Below are positions 13,066 to 24,275 of a stretch of 64,000 nucleotides of DNA, in pieces. A program made the position numbers and the translations under genes. Source of the stretch: Larix kaempferi (taxonomy: Eukaryota; Streptophyta; Pinopsida; Pinales; Pinaceae); NCBI GenBank assembly GCA_027924585.1, contig BSBM01000596.1, positions 10,559,501 to 10,623,500 on the forward strand, in the 5' to 3' direction. The notes under the pieces were generated by a model that saw nothing but the letters and a program-made list of their open reading frames with translations, was not told the DNA's origin and ran no database searches. The stretch's first letter is position 1. Each line of letters opens with the position of its first letter.

Positions 13066-13420
13066 ACAAAAAGAGCTAAGCATTCCCCCTTTTCTCGGCT
13101 TGCACTCTATCTTTAATGTAGAGCTACTTTGACCATATTTTCCACTTCTCATGGACAACACAAAGGTAGTTAAGCACTTAGCCCCTATAGAACTCAATCC
13201 TGATTTCATTGAGAAGGATATGGTCCATTCTATAATGGATAATGAGATGAAGGGAACTCTCTAGAAGAACATCCAATTGTATCGAGTCGTCAAAGCAGGG
13301 CAACTTCTTCACCATTGAAAGTGGCTCACCAAAAGTCAAATTTAGCAAATGTTTCCTCATATGATGTAGGCACTTGACGCAATGGGGACCATTGCTTCCT
13401 AAGTCGGGAGGAATTATCTA
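13066..13420 (+). pseudogene. Gypsy integrase C-terminus remnant, unit A
   Basis: Plus-strand translation gives LSIPPFLG-like and LHSIFNVELL-like pieces followed by LAPIELNPDF (13180-13210) and IQLYRVVKAGQLLHH (about 13272-13316), the tail of a gypsy integrase. It is the continuation of the element interrupted at 6483. The central integrase, present in units B and C, is missing here. Stops are present. Confidence 0.75.
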
Positions 13421-14580
13421 GATGGACATTGGTGGACACCCGCCTAGTCCACTGGCTCAAAACACAATTTTTCATCTTAGTAGTTTTTTACAATTTTTTT
13501 GGCTCCAGAACTTGTGGGGCCATTTTGAGCCCTAAATGACATTTGTTTGGCATGAAAATGCTTTGAGTATAGCCACATGCTATGCACCAATATATTTGGA
13601 ATGCGTTCTTCTCGGCTATCCCTTTTCGACAAACTATCAAGTACCCTAAATGGGGATCGTATGAAAAAGTTACTTGCTTGGGAAGTTGACATATCAACTA
13701 ACCACAAGCGGGCCCACAAACCTTTTGGTGTTTCATCTTTTGGGTTAGGATTTTGGATTTTTAGGGTTTTCTCGATGATGCTTTATGTTAAAAGGTCCTT
13801 TTTGGCCTCATTGTTTAAATGAGTTCTTGTGAATGAGCATAGTCGACACATCTCTTTTTAGAGATAAGCTACCATCATCTAGAGCTTTGCAATTTATAGT
13901 ATTTTTTCATTCCATTCATTAATAAAATCTAAGTTTTATTGTACTATTGTTACTTCTACAAAACATATGTGTGTGTATTTCCATTTTATATTGTTTCCTT
14001 CATTCCGTTCTTCAAATAATCCAGATCATTCTTGTTGTTGCAATAATTCAATGTTCATATTCAATATCTCATAACTACATCTTGAATGACATTTAAATCA
14101 CATACATAACTACAAATAATCGAGATCATTCTTGTTGTTGCAATAATTCAATGTTCATATTCAATTTCTCATAACTACATCTTGAATGAAATTTAGATCA
14201 CATACACATCTAATCCATCTAAAGGTATCTTCCACACGTTACTAAAATCAACACCAATACCCATGGAAGTTCACCTATAATGTTCAATCACTTAACACAA
14301 AACACCCATACATGTCCTCCCGCAATGTTTAGATACAAATAAAATACCCATGGATGCAATTGTACATGCAAGATGACAAGAAAACTCAAAGCAACTTATT
14401 ATTATGGCTTACTATTAATATGGGTCAATTTACAAATTATGTGAAGATAATAATCCCAAGTCATCTTTTTAATTTCACATTGAATAATATTGAGATTTTA
14501 AGACCCATGATAACCAACAAACTCCACTAATTTAAATACATGTAACTACATCAATAAAAACCAATAGCATAATGATTCAT
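13421..14580 (+). repeat. LTR-like 3' flank of the gypsy remnant, unit A
   Basis: Non-coding sequence after the integrase end, shared with 32481-33290 and 50541-51720. It contains an AATAAAATC polyadenylation-like signal near 13920, and a 98-bp direct duplication around 14014-14210 (the ATCATTCTTGTTGTTGC segment occurs twice). Position after integrase suggests the 3' LTR, but no matching 5' LTR is visible, so the boundaries are open. Confidence 0.45.
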
Positions 14581-16809
14581 TTATTTACAAATATTATGAT
14601 CTACAAAACTCTTTGAAAGCATCCTCGTTTGCGAGTAGTATCCTTTCTGAAACTCTTTAAGATACAAACTTTTATCCATTATTTTGTTTATTTACAAATA
14701 TCATCCTCTACATAACTCTGTGCAAGAAACTCACTTTGTGTCTTAACTTTCTCAATTCCTTTTTTGCAATACACAGTTATTTTCATCTATACCATATCAT
14801 TAACATAGTGTATTATGTAAACCAAGTCATAATCAACCACAAGAAAAGAAAAACATTATTGAGGAACTTCATTTTATATTCCACATCCAAACATTTAAAC
14901 TCAACTTCCATGACCATTTAAAAAAAACACATAATGATTCCTTTACAAACATTTAAACTCAGCTTCCATGACCATGAACTCTAATGCCATGTGAATACTA
15001 AAAGTTTTTATCTAAGATACCATTAAAAAAAAACGGAAACACTAAAGTACCCCTTGAAGCTAATAACATAACTAACCCTTAAAGCTGGAAACATAGTTAG
15101 TCCTTCAAACCCCGTGAAGCTATTTAATAGTTGCTCCCTCAGCAACCAACATAGTTCGTCGGCGTTGCTCCCTCAGCAACCAACATAGTCGGTTGGCCAG
15201 TGGCGAAGTTTAAATTTAGTGTTCAAAGAACTCATATACTTTTATTTCTATCCTGACAACGTTTAAACTCTCCATACGCTATTGCTATGGTTTTATTTCT
15301 ATCCTGACAACGTTTAAACTCTCCATAATTTTGCATCGTTAATATTTGATAAGTCGTCGCAGCAAGTTTCTCTGTAAGAATCCATACGAAACGTAATTAA
15401 ATAAAGTTTCTGCTCTCTGCCAACAACAAAAAAGACGTTGATATGTGCATTGCTTTACACTCACTTTCGGTGGTACAGGCTGCACGCATTGCAATACATG
15501 GCTCTATGTGATACAAGTGGGCTAAAGTGAACTTTACCCAATATTTTATTCTCTAATTCCTCTGTTTATTTTCTTTTCCAATTTCATTTGATGTGATCTT
15601 ATGCTTTCTTCCACGATATAAAGTAAAACTTTCAGATCAACAACTTACTTTATTTTCTTCTCTAATTTCATTTGATTTGTTCTTATGCATTCTTCCACGC
15701 TATAACGTACAACTTCCAGATAAACAACTTAGCAGATACAGGTAATAAAGAATGAGAAGTAAACAGGTATATAAAACTTTAAACTTCCTCTTAGAGGTGT
15801 AGAAATGGAGAAATTGTCTTAGAAAAACATGGGATATATTCAGCGCATATTTTATTCATATTACTCTAACAGATGTCGCTGAAAAGTGTCCTGGAGGTTC
15901 CAGTCATATCTCAATCACTAGAATATATGTTAGGATGTGTTGAGGAAAAGTGCCTTGAGGTGTGGGGCAGATTTTTTCATTCAAAAGGTATGAAATATAT
16001 TCTAATACATATTTCAATCATTAAAAAATATATGGAGAAGAGTTCTTTGAAGATATGGAAATATAAATTATTTTTTTTCTTTTTAAATGATATGGAAAAT
16101 GTTAAAAAAAAATTCAGTCCTATTTCAATAAATTAATTGAAGAGTGCCTTGGATGTGGAAATGGAGGAAAGTATCTTTTAAATGAAGTGGAGATATCTTC
16201 TAACATGTCATCTTTCAGTAGCACATTTCAATTATGTGTTATTGGAAGATATCTCCATATCTTTTAAAAGGGAATATTTCTTTTTGCTTTGTCATATTTT
16301 ACCACTTTTACAAAGTTGAATTTAACAATCATTATATTTTCTATCATTTGCATCAATATTTCTCAAAGCTATTTGACACTAGACTAAAAGTTGTGCAAAA
16401 TCCATGCATCACAATCTGATTAGAAATCATTTTCCAAGTAAAGAGTCCTTTTAGGACATTGAAGGACCTCATTGGACATGTTATGTCTGCATTAGAATGA
16501 GTATGTAGCTAGAGTTGAAGAACTACAATCTTGAGTGAAGGAAGCATTGATTCAAATATTAAGGTATATAATGAATTGATTGTTGCGCTTTTTCATCATA
16601 TTAAGATATGATCTCTTCTTTTCCTTCCCTAACTTAGAGTTGTATTTGTTGAAATTCTTTTAAGTTACAATTCATATTTCTATAAGTTGGGTATATGTTT
16701 GATTTCTTTGAATTGAATTGTTAAATTGCTATATATCTTTGAGAAAAGGTGTAGTTGTTTGCTTGCATCCATGTATCCTAGCCAAATTGTGTATAGATCA
16801 CCTCTATGC
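14581..16809 (+). repeat. Shared upstream region of gene 1
   Basis: No gene is visible. The sequence is closely repeated upstream of gene 2 (33290-35440) and gene 3 (51720-54100). It includes a short direct repeat with ACCAACATAGT and TTGGCC cores at 15140-15200, capable of partial hairpins. The short open frames here (for example 15873-16136) are not conserved in frame among the three copies, so they are not called. Confidence 0.6.
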
Positions 16810-17620
16810 TTTCCATTAGACACCACCCTATGAGAATTTCCACCAATATAGTAATCACCCCTTGTCCATTAAAATGGAAGATCTCCCCTCCATTTCCATA
16901 TATCTTAATCACCTCGTGTCCTTTAAAAGGGAAGATCTTCTTCCATTTTCCACACATATTCTAGTTCTATCTCAATCATTACATGCCACATCATTTAAAA
17001 GGGAAGATCCCACGTGCATTTCCACATATTTCAACTACCCCTATGCCTTTAAAAAAGAAGATCTACCTTATATTTCTCAATATCGCTATTACTCCATGTT
17101 CTTTAAAAAAAATATGTACCCTCTATTTCTTGATACTCAACTACTCCATGTCCTTTGAAAGGATACATCTCCCCTGCATTTCCACTCATAAACCAACTAT
17201 ATCTCAATTACTCCATGTCCTTTAAAAACTGAAAATATCCCCTTCATGTCTAAACATATTCCAAGTATATCTCAATCACACTATACCATGCCATTTTAAA
17301 AGATAACATCTTACCTCCATTTCCACATATCTCAACCACCCATTTGTCTTTAAAATAAAACTCAACCCTCCATTTCCACATATTTCAACTACCCAAGACC
17401 CCATATCTTATCTTTGTTTCCACATATATCAACCATCCTTTATCCATAAAAAAAACTCAACCCTTATTTCCACATATCTCATCCATCCCTTATCCTTAAA
17501 AAAAACACAACACTCCATTTCCACACATCTCAACCACCCTAGATCCTTTTCTTTAAAAATAAAAATCAGAACCATATCTCCATAAGTGAAATATGTAATT
17601 ATTACCAATGCCTTCATTTT
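16810..17620 (+). repeat. Degenerate minisatellite upstream of gene 1
   Basis: An array of imperfect units of roughly 55-70 bp built on two alternating blocks: CCATTTCCACATATCTCAA and CCTTTAAAAGGGAAGATCT. At least a dozen blocks can be followed by eye. The corresponding arrays at 35440-35860 (much shorter) and 54100-54870 sit at the same distance from genes 2 and 3. Apparent open frames in it are by-products of the repeat. Confidence 0.75.
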
Positions 17621-17818
17621 TTACATGCCCCATGTCCCTGTCCTTCAAAAGGCAAGATTCCCACTATAATTCACTTCAATAAGTGAGATATATACTAATG
17701 TTCCAATCATATTTCAAATAAGTATATGAATTTGTTTTTAAGGACACATTGAAAGTGCACCCATTGAGATAAGAATGGAATATGCCCCATGCCTGTGGAA
17801 AGGAAAGATCTACCCGTC

Positions 17819-18110
17819 CATTTCAACACCTCCTAGCACATATTCCGGTGATTCAGATAAGTCTGGAGTATATCCCTTGCTTTTAAAAGAGAAGATCTAT
17901 CCCCCTCCATTTCAAGACTTCCAGGGCACTCTTCCCTGTCTTTTACTTTGAGAGGAAGCTTTACATAGCGGTTCACTACTGGCAAGAGAAGATCTAGCCC
18001 CCTCGATTTCAACACTTCCAGGCACTATTCCCTGTCTTTCTACTTGGATTTGAGAGGAAGCTTTACATAGCTGTTCACTGTTCACTGCTGGCTGCTTGTA
18101 TCTGTTAAGC
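17819..18110 (+). promoter_or_regulatory. Promoter-proximal direct repeat of gene 1
   Basis: Two and a partial third copy of a roughly 97-bp unit end 40 bp before the start codon. Each has GAGAAGATCT (17889 and 17986), CATTTCAACACTTCC, and GAGGAAGCTTTACATAGC followed by GTTCACTG. The same arrangement lies before genes 2 and 3. No good TATA box is seen next to the start codon; TTTTAAAAG at about 17881 is the nearest AT-rich element. Promoter function is inferred only from position and conservation. Confidence 0.45.
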
Positions 18111-18150
18111 TGTTGATCTGAAAGTTGCATTCTAAAGCTGGGTAGAAAGC

Positions 18151-20088
18151 ATGGGATCAGATCAAATGAAGCAGGAAGAGAAAACTGATAAGACAGTTTG
18201 CGTGACGGGAGCAGGGGGATTCATTGCCTCATGGCTAGTCAAGATGCTCCTCGCCAAAGGCTATATTGTAAGAGGAGCAGTTCACAGCGACCCAGCTGGT
18301 ATAATAATTATTACAATATGATTTTCAGTTAATTAGGTAGTTTTGTATTGAATGGTTATTCTAACTGCTTCATGGATTTGACAACTACAGATGATGAGCA
18401 GAAATATGAGCATCTGAGACAGTTGGAAGGCGCAAAAGAGAGGCTTCAGCTTATGAAAGCTGATATTCTCGATTACCAGAGCTTAGTCGCAGCTATCCAA
18501 GGCTGCGACGGTGTCTTCCATACAGCTTGCCTTCTAAGCAATAACCCTGTAAGTAAATATCGGTACATATGTATAATATGAACTCTTAGATTCGAAGTTC
18601 ATGCAGGTTTAGGGTTTCCGATTTATGAATGGGAAAATGTCCTCCATTAATTTTGTCTAACTGCATCATAAAAGCATTAGGTCTTCTTCTTTATGCTTGT
18701 AATTTATTTGGTAATCATCTTTAAGCTGAATTTAATTTCACGTGAATAATTATCTTTTGGGTGTACTAAATGGATGATCAAAATGAATCTACGATAACAA
18801 ATAATAAAGTCTATCCACTAATTTGATGATACAGGAGCGAGTGATAGAGCCAGCGGTGACCGGAACAAGGAATGTTATGGAGGTGTGTGCAGAACTGGGA
18901 GTGAAGCGCGTTGTGTTTACATCTTCTATCGGCGCGGTTTACATGGACCCTCACAGAGACCCACTCGCCATTGTAGATGACGACTGTTGGAGCGATTTGG
19001 ACTACTGCATACAAACCAAGGTATTAGGTTGATTTTTATTCCACTTTAACAACAATATATAGGTTAATGAATCTTCTGAACTAATTTTATTACTTTGCTC
19101 TGGCAGAATTGGTATTGTTATGCAAAGATTTTGGCAGAGAAATTAGCTTGGGAAATTGCCGAGAAAAGGAACTTAGAGATGGCAGTGATCAGTCCGAGTG
19201 TGGTTTTAGGTCCCTTGTTGCAGCCCTCCATGAACGCCAGCACTGCTCATATTATGAAATACCTGACAGGTGGGTAGTTAATCTACATATATATTTAGTC
19301 CGTTGGTTAGTTGGTTTTTTTTTTGGTTAAATTTGCATCGATTTGTTATTGAGAAGTACAGATTTTGATAAGAAAAATTTGTATTGATATTTTCTCATTT
19401 TTTTTTTGATTGTAATCATGACAAATTTCACAAATTTCGATACCAACGAATATCTGTACCGAAGATTGATTTATGATTAAAAACGGAGTTGCATTTTTTC
19501 TTTGTTCTGAACACCTGCCTGATAAATTTCATTACCTTCAAATATAGGTAGCCAGGAATTATCATTCAAAAACTGATACATTTTATGATCAATGGATGTC
19601 AGGATCAGCGAAGACATATACAAACGCAACTCAGGCATATGTGGATGTGAGGGACGTGGCGGAGGCTCACATTATAGTGTATGAAACGCCTTCAAGCAGT
19701 GGCCACAGATATCTGTGTGCGGAATCGAACCTTCACAGAGGGGATCTGGTACATTTGTTGGCTGAATTGTGCCCGCAGTATCCACTTCCTACCAAGTAAG
19801 CAATGACTATCATATATATTAGCAACAGATGATTATGCATTGACTATCATATATATTAGCAACAGATTACATCTTCAGTCTAATTCTAAGAATTGATGAA
19901 TTAATTCGCTGGTGATGAAATTTGCCATTAATATATGTTACAGGTGTTCAGACGAAGAAAACCCAAGAAAGCAGCCATACAAGTTTTCCAATCAGAAGCT
20001 TAGAGATTTGGGGCTGTCATTCACCCCAATATACAAGTGTTTGGGTGATACGGTGGCCAGCTTACAGTACAAGGGCTTTCTTCAATAG
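18151..20088 (+). CDS. Cinnamoyl-CoA-reductase-like protein, gene 1 (6 exons)
   Basis: Exons 18151-18298, 18391-18548, 18835-19020, 19107-19269, 19603-19795 and 19944-20088, all with GT-AG introns and matching phases, give 330 residues, close to the family's usual 330-345. It is a short-chain reductase of the CCR/DFR family, expected to be cytosolic and to reduce a CoA ester or related carbonyl with NAD(P)H. Visible features: [10 protein letters not shown] (18-27, dinucleotide binding), [12 protein letters not shown] (130-141) with the catalytic Ser, NWYCYAK (165-171; Tyr167, Lys171), His212-x-x-Lys215 and Arg264, which match the CoA-ester motif of cinnamoyl-CoA reductases, and the C-terminal NQKLRDLG. 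Differences from typical CCR: VRGTVR reads VRGAVH (His45), and YGK reads YAK. The start is the first ATG of exon 1. True lignin CCR or a related reductase cannot be decided from sequence alone. Confidence 0.93.
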
Positions 20089-20695
20089 CTTGTCCCAGCT
20101 TCAAGCTTCTGCGAGAATAATATCTTTAGTAGCTTTTACGAGTTTCAAGTCTAGGTGGGAATAAATTCTTCACTGAGTTTAAAGCTTTTGAGAAAAGGTG
20201 ATTTTCACCTTTCACCTTTTTTTAGTGTAAAAAAACAAATTACTGTCTCACAAATAAAAATTTAAAAATTTATCATGAGCATAAAAATCTTTTATACTTT
20301 CATGGCCAAATTTAAAATTTCTTATGATGTTTATATTACCGTTCAAGTTGAAGGGTGGCTGTACTTTGCAAGTATCAATCAGCAATAATAGCGTCGGAAG
20401 GCATATGGGTCTTGCTATGATGTCATTTACATGTCATTGATATATGCATTGTTATTAACTATTAAAATGTACACGCCTTAATAACTATTTGGCATTTGTG
20501 GCCTTTTCATGGATATACAACATTTCAATCACAAATGAATTTCTGTTTTTATTTTTTAAAATTTACATATTAATATCAAAATTCGTATGCAATTTTATTA
20601 TTATTGTTTATAGTAACTAAAAAATAAAATAATAAAGATATTTAGTTATTTTATATTAATTTTTTTTTTATATATTTATATATAAACAAGTTCAA
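20089..20695 (+). other. 3' flank of gene 1, shared with the other units
   Basis: AT-rich and non-coding, with close matches at 38351-38930 and, up to the LINE, at 57421-57525. Homology to unit B is lost at about 20690 within a TATATTTATATATAAA stretch, which marks the left edge of the unit-A-specific block. Confidence 0.7.
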
Positions 20696-21099
20696 AAGGA
20701 GTGTAAATGCTTATTCCGAGTCTTTGTTTGTGATTCCGTGCCTTTGTCTATGAATTTAGCATGGATGTGCCTTTGTCCATGAATTTAGCATGGATGGATG
20801 TGAATTTAGCATGGGTGAGCATTTGCATGGATGGTTATGATGGTTATAATTTGGTAAAAGAATGGCTCTGTAAAATAATCATAGGATATGGTTATCTCAG
20901 CTTTGAAGGGAAGCAGAACATGTCTTATCCCATAAGTTCTTTTATAAAGAATGCAGGTCTTAGATGGAATGCGTTCAATTTTAAATAAAGACTCTCACGA
21001 TGAAGAAAGCTTGAGCTTCACTCTAAACTTAACCCTCGAGTCACTGCAATCTTCCATGAAATCTTAAAGGTGGTTGGGAAAGTCTTGCAAATGAGGCAA
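20696..21099. other. Start of the gene-1-specific block, no gene
   Basis: Non-coding. A short internal repeat, GAATTTAGCATGGATG and variants, occurs three times around 20753-20820. The stretch 21000-21099 may be the decayed 5' part of the AP2/B3 pseudogene that follows. Confidence 0.45.
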
Positions 21100-22020
21100 G
21101 TTCCACAGTGCAAGTCCACACGATAGTTTAAAGGTGTTCTTTCTCACACAAATGGCAAATGGGAATCACAAATATATGCAAACCAAGAGTGAATATGGTT
21201 GGGCACCTTCAACTTAGAAAGAGAAGCTGCCCACGCTTATGACAAAGCTTCCAAGAGTGGAACTTTAAAATTTACAAGCAATAACATACTTCCAACCATG
21301 AAACTCCAAGCACCATGCATGAGGAAGGAAGGAATCTTTACCATAATTTTTTCTCCAAGATAAGATATATGTATAATAAGATCAATTGAGTTTCAATCAC
21401 AAGGATCCAGAGGTACTGATCAACAAAAATCCCCAAACAACATGCTCTGTGTCACTTTCCTACAGACATCCTAGGCAATGGCAACAACAAATGTCTTACA
21501 TTTTTTTATTGTGATGGTAAAAAATGGAAGTGCAGGTTCACATACTGGAAGAGAATTAAAATTAAAAGCTATACGCTCACCAAAGGATGGAGAGAATTTG
21601 TCAAGCATAAAAAACTAGAAGCAGGGGATATGGTTTCCTTTGCTCGTGATAGCACCATGTATATATTCAACAAACCAACATTTGAACTTTCAGCCATCCT
21701 CCCATTTCCAATTTAGATACTCATGCAAACCACCAAGCAGCCGCTTCTTTTCAAGCGGATTTAGACAAACCACATACATATCCTTCATCCCCCAGCTCGA
21801 TTGCATCCTCAATCGACATCTCCACACGAAAGGCACTTGACTTGCCTTTGCAACATGCTGCACAAAGAACTTGAACATGAAAAATGTACGATGATTAAAG
21901 ACTTGCATCACCCATCGGTTGTCACGTACCTATATAGCCTTCATTTGTGGCAGCTACAAGAAGAATTGATCGTGGCTATGAATATAGACGATGTCCTTAA
22001 TCCAACGAGAACGAGAATAT
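21100..22020 (+). pseudogene. RAV-type AP2/B3 transcription factor pseudogene
   Basis: From 21127 the frame gives FKGVLSHTNGKWESQIYANQ, a stop, then IWLGTFNLEREAAHAYDKAS: an AP2 domain of the RAV/TEM kind. From about 21429 a second frame gives IPKQHALCHFP, later DGKKWKCRFTYWKR, then SYTLTKGWREFVKHKKLEAG and DMVSFARDSTMYIF: most of a B3 domain. The segment joining the AP2 and B3 domains is compressed and the two are out of frame, with stops at the AP2 loop and before the B3. RAV genes usually lack introns, so the intronless layout fits either a decayed duplicate or a retrocopy. Sequence to about 22020 may be the remaining C-terminal part. It is not functional as it stands. Confidence 0.85.
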
Positions 22021-23744
22021 GAATACAGTCTCTGTAACTTTTTTAGTTCCCTAATGCTCGAGGATATTGTGCCTACATATAAGGAAAATTAGGGAAAATT
22101 ACTCTCCACCAATACACTACGAAAAAAGGGCATTTTAGTCTCACATTAACACCAAAATTTGTCACATTAACACCACAATTTGTAAAGGATTTGGAAAATT
22201 TTCATTTTTCAAATAGTGGTGCAAAAATGGTGATAACGTGGGGATACCAAGTACAGAATTCAACCCAGGTGAATCGAATGAAATCCATCTATCCCTATCC
22301 CCACCAAGGTACCACCACCTTATCCTTGACTTAATATAAAAAAAATTGTATATAATACAAAACATCATAAAATAATAAATAATAAAAAAATATAAATCAT
22401 ATATAATAAAATAATAAATAATTAAAAAAATATAAATCATATATAATATATATATATGATTTATATCTTTTTCAATATATTTATATATTCACTTATTAAC
22501 AAACGAAGGATAATCATGGAGAGAATGATGGTATGGGTATTTATATATTCACTTATATTTAATATGTTGTTTTGGACTTCTTGGAGCTGGTAACTACATG
22601 GAAATCATGGATTGAATGATGGTATGGTTACGGATCTTAGCTTGAACTTTAGTTTGGGGCCTCTGATGGATATGATCTTAGAACTTAGATTGAGGTTAAT
22701 AATAAAAAAATAATAATAATAATATTTTAAAAAAAAATTATTATTAAAATGGTAAAAATAATAACAAAAACAATAATCAAGAGAAAAATAATTAGTAAAG
22801 GCCATTAAAATGGAAAACAATATTAAAAAAAAAAAATCAGTCCCTTTACTGATGGAGGCTATGAAGAAGGAGAGAGGATGGTATCCACATCTGAGTGGCC
22901 ACTAGATTCCATTTCTTAAACTACCATCTCCTCCGTATTTAATATGTATTTATCCATAAAACCTCCAGCCATGAAATTACTTCCCTAATCATCTTACTTG
23001 ATTTTGTCATTCAGAGAGGAAAAAAGAAAATTATTGTTGTTGGTGCAGAACCGAGCATAGAGATTGATGAGTTGTTCATCTTGAATTGAGATGCATTGAA
23101 CTTCAATGATCTTTGATTTTTATTATTTTATTTATTTGTTTTTGTTTTTATTTCTTTTATTATTTTTTTTCTATTTTAATATCTATTTTTTTTTACTATG
23201 TTTTTCTATTTTAATAATTATTTTGTTGATTATGTTTTTTCTATTTTAATAATTATTTTTCTGTGATACATGGAAAAATTGCAGATGAGTATATGAAGAA
23301 ATGTTTTTTATTAATGAAAAAGCACTTCACATAAATTTTTAATCCAAAAAAATATTTTATATATATATAATCCATGAAAAGAAAACTTTAGAATACTTTT
23401 CATGTCTATATTAAACTAAACTATGATAAAAATAATATATTCATCTACCTTTGAACTTTCTCGCAGGGTTTACACAGTAATATATTTTATACTTATTGAC
23501 TCTTCAATTTATGAGATTGTTTATTAAAGTAACTAATTGCATTAATATTATTTCTATCCTGCAAAAGCTTCTTCCTTAACGTTCTTTCTTTAAGAATCTT
23601 CATTCCCATGTACCTACATGCACACCACACCATTATGTATCAATATTATGATTTCCATTTCATATATAAAAACCAAAATGTAACTATAATATGGTTCTCA
23701 TTTTATATATAAAAACCTGCATAACAAACTAAAAAAGGGTTGGA
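22021..23744. other. AT-rich intergenic DNA, no gene
   Basis: No coding feature recognised. It contains simple sequence, including TATATATATATG near 22441, TAATAATAATAATA near 22709, and repeated TTTTCTATTTTAATAATTATT units (23165-23265). The short open frames here are all low-complexity. Confidence 0.6.
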
Positions 23745-23930
23745 TATTGGATATCATATATGTAAATTAGATACTTGTCGAGCATCATAGTTGTGGCCTG
23801 TGGGTTGGTTCCAGGACTGTCTTTAAATGTTGAGCCATCCACAATAATCAAACTTTTAACTCCATTAACCTGATATCTCTTGTTAACCGCATCCTTCCCC
23901 AGTGCGGGAAATACATTATGCACAAAAACA
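23745..23930 (-). pseudogene. GMC oxidoreductase (HOTHEAD-type) C-terminal fragment
   Basis: On the minus strand the open stretch gives RYQVNGVKSLIIVDGSTFKD followed by SPGTNPQATTMMLDKY, the conserved C-terminal signature of plant HOTHEAD-like GMC (glucose-methanol-choline) oxidoreductases, FAD enzymes acting on long-chain alcohols. Only about 60 residues are present and the frame runs out on both sides. It lies about 25 bp from an NRT2 fragment on the same strand, so both may have been carried in together. Confidence 0.82.
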
Positions 23931-23954
23931 CACCGCATGCCACTATCATGATCC

Positions 23955-24275
23955 CCGCGAGTCTAATCCCCTCTTTCCGTTGAATACCTGAAATCGAAGA
24001 AGAACAACCATTGCATTACAATCGACCGGGCATTTCCCCCTATGCCGACCATTCCGGATATGACTCCCAAAGACCTCCGGGATATGAAGGGGATGATCCC
24101 ATATGTGGCTCTGCATGTAGCCTACATGAACATTGAGAATACCAAGAGAATAACAATAGAGAGCCACTCGCTCTGCCCAACAAAATGCAGACCATTCCGA
24201 CAACGGTTTGTAGATTCTAGAGAACCCAAAGCCACGCCTGCATGCCAAATCTACTCCAGCAATTGACCACAATTC
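23955..24275 (-). pseudogene. NRT2 high-affinity nitrate transporter fragment
   Basis: Minus-strand translation gives TYGIIPFISRRSLGVISGM then VGIGGN (about 24000-24110), which corresponds to the nitrate signature region of plant NRT2 transporters (major facilitator superfamily, plasma membrane), and further 5' CRRGFGFSRIY, matching their ARRGFGMRGR-type loop in another frame. At least one frameshift and two stops are present, and only about 100 of roughly 500 residues remain. Confidence 0.78.

Noticed and set aside
13477-13822. Conserved open frames on both strands in the LTR-like flank
   Set aside because: The frames are short, overlap each other on opposite strands and lack known domains. 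Conservation is explained by recent duplication.
15873-16136. 87-codon open frame upstream of gene 1
   Set aside because: Counterparts in units B and C are broken by indels and the composition is low-complexity.
16862-17225. Open frames of 80-98 codons in the upstream minisatellite
   Set aside because: They follow the repeat periodicity, change frame among the three units and have no recognisable domain.
18811-19014. Antisense open frame across reductase exon 3, repeated in all three genes
   Set aside because: It mirrors a well-supported coding exon and its conservation follows from the sense strand.
22112-22140. CACTACGAAAAAAGGGC, resembling the terminal repeat of a CACTA transposon
   Set aside because: No inverted partner ending in GTAGTG and no transposase sequence were found within several kb.
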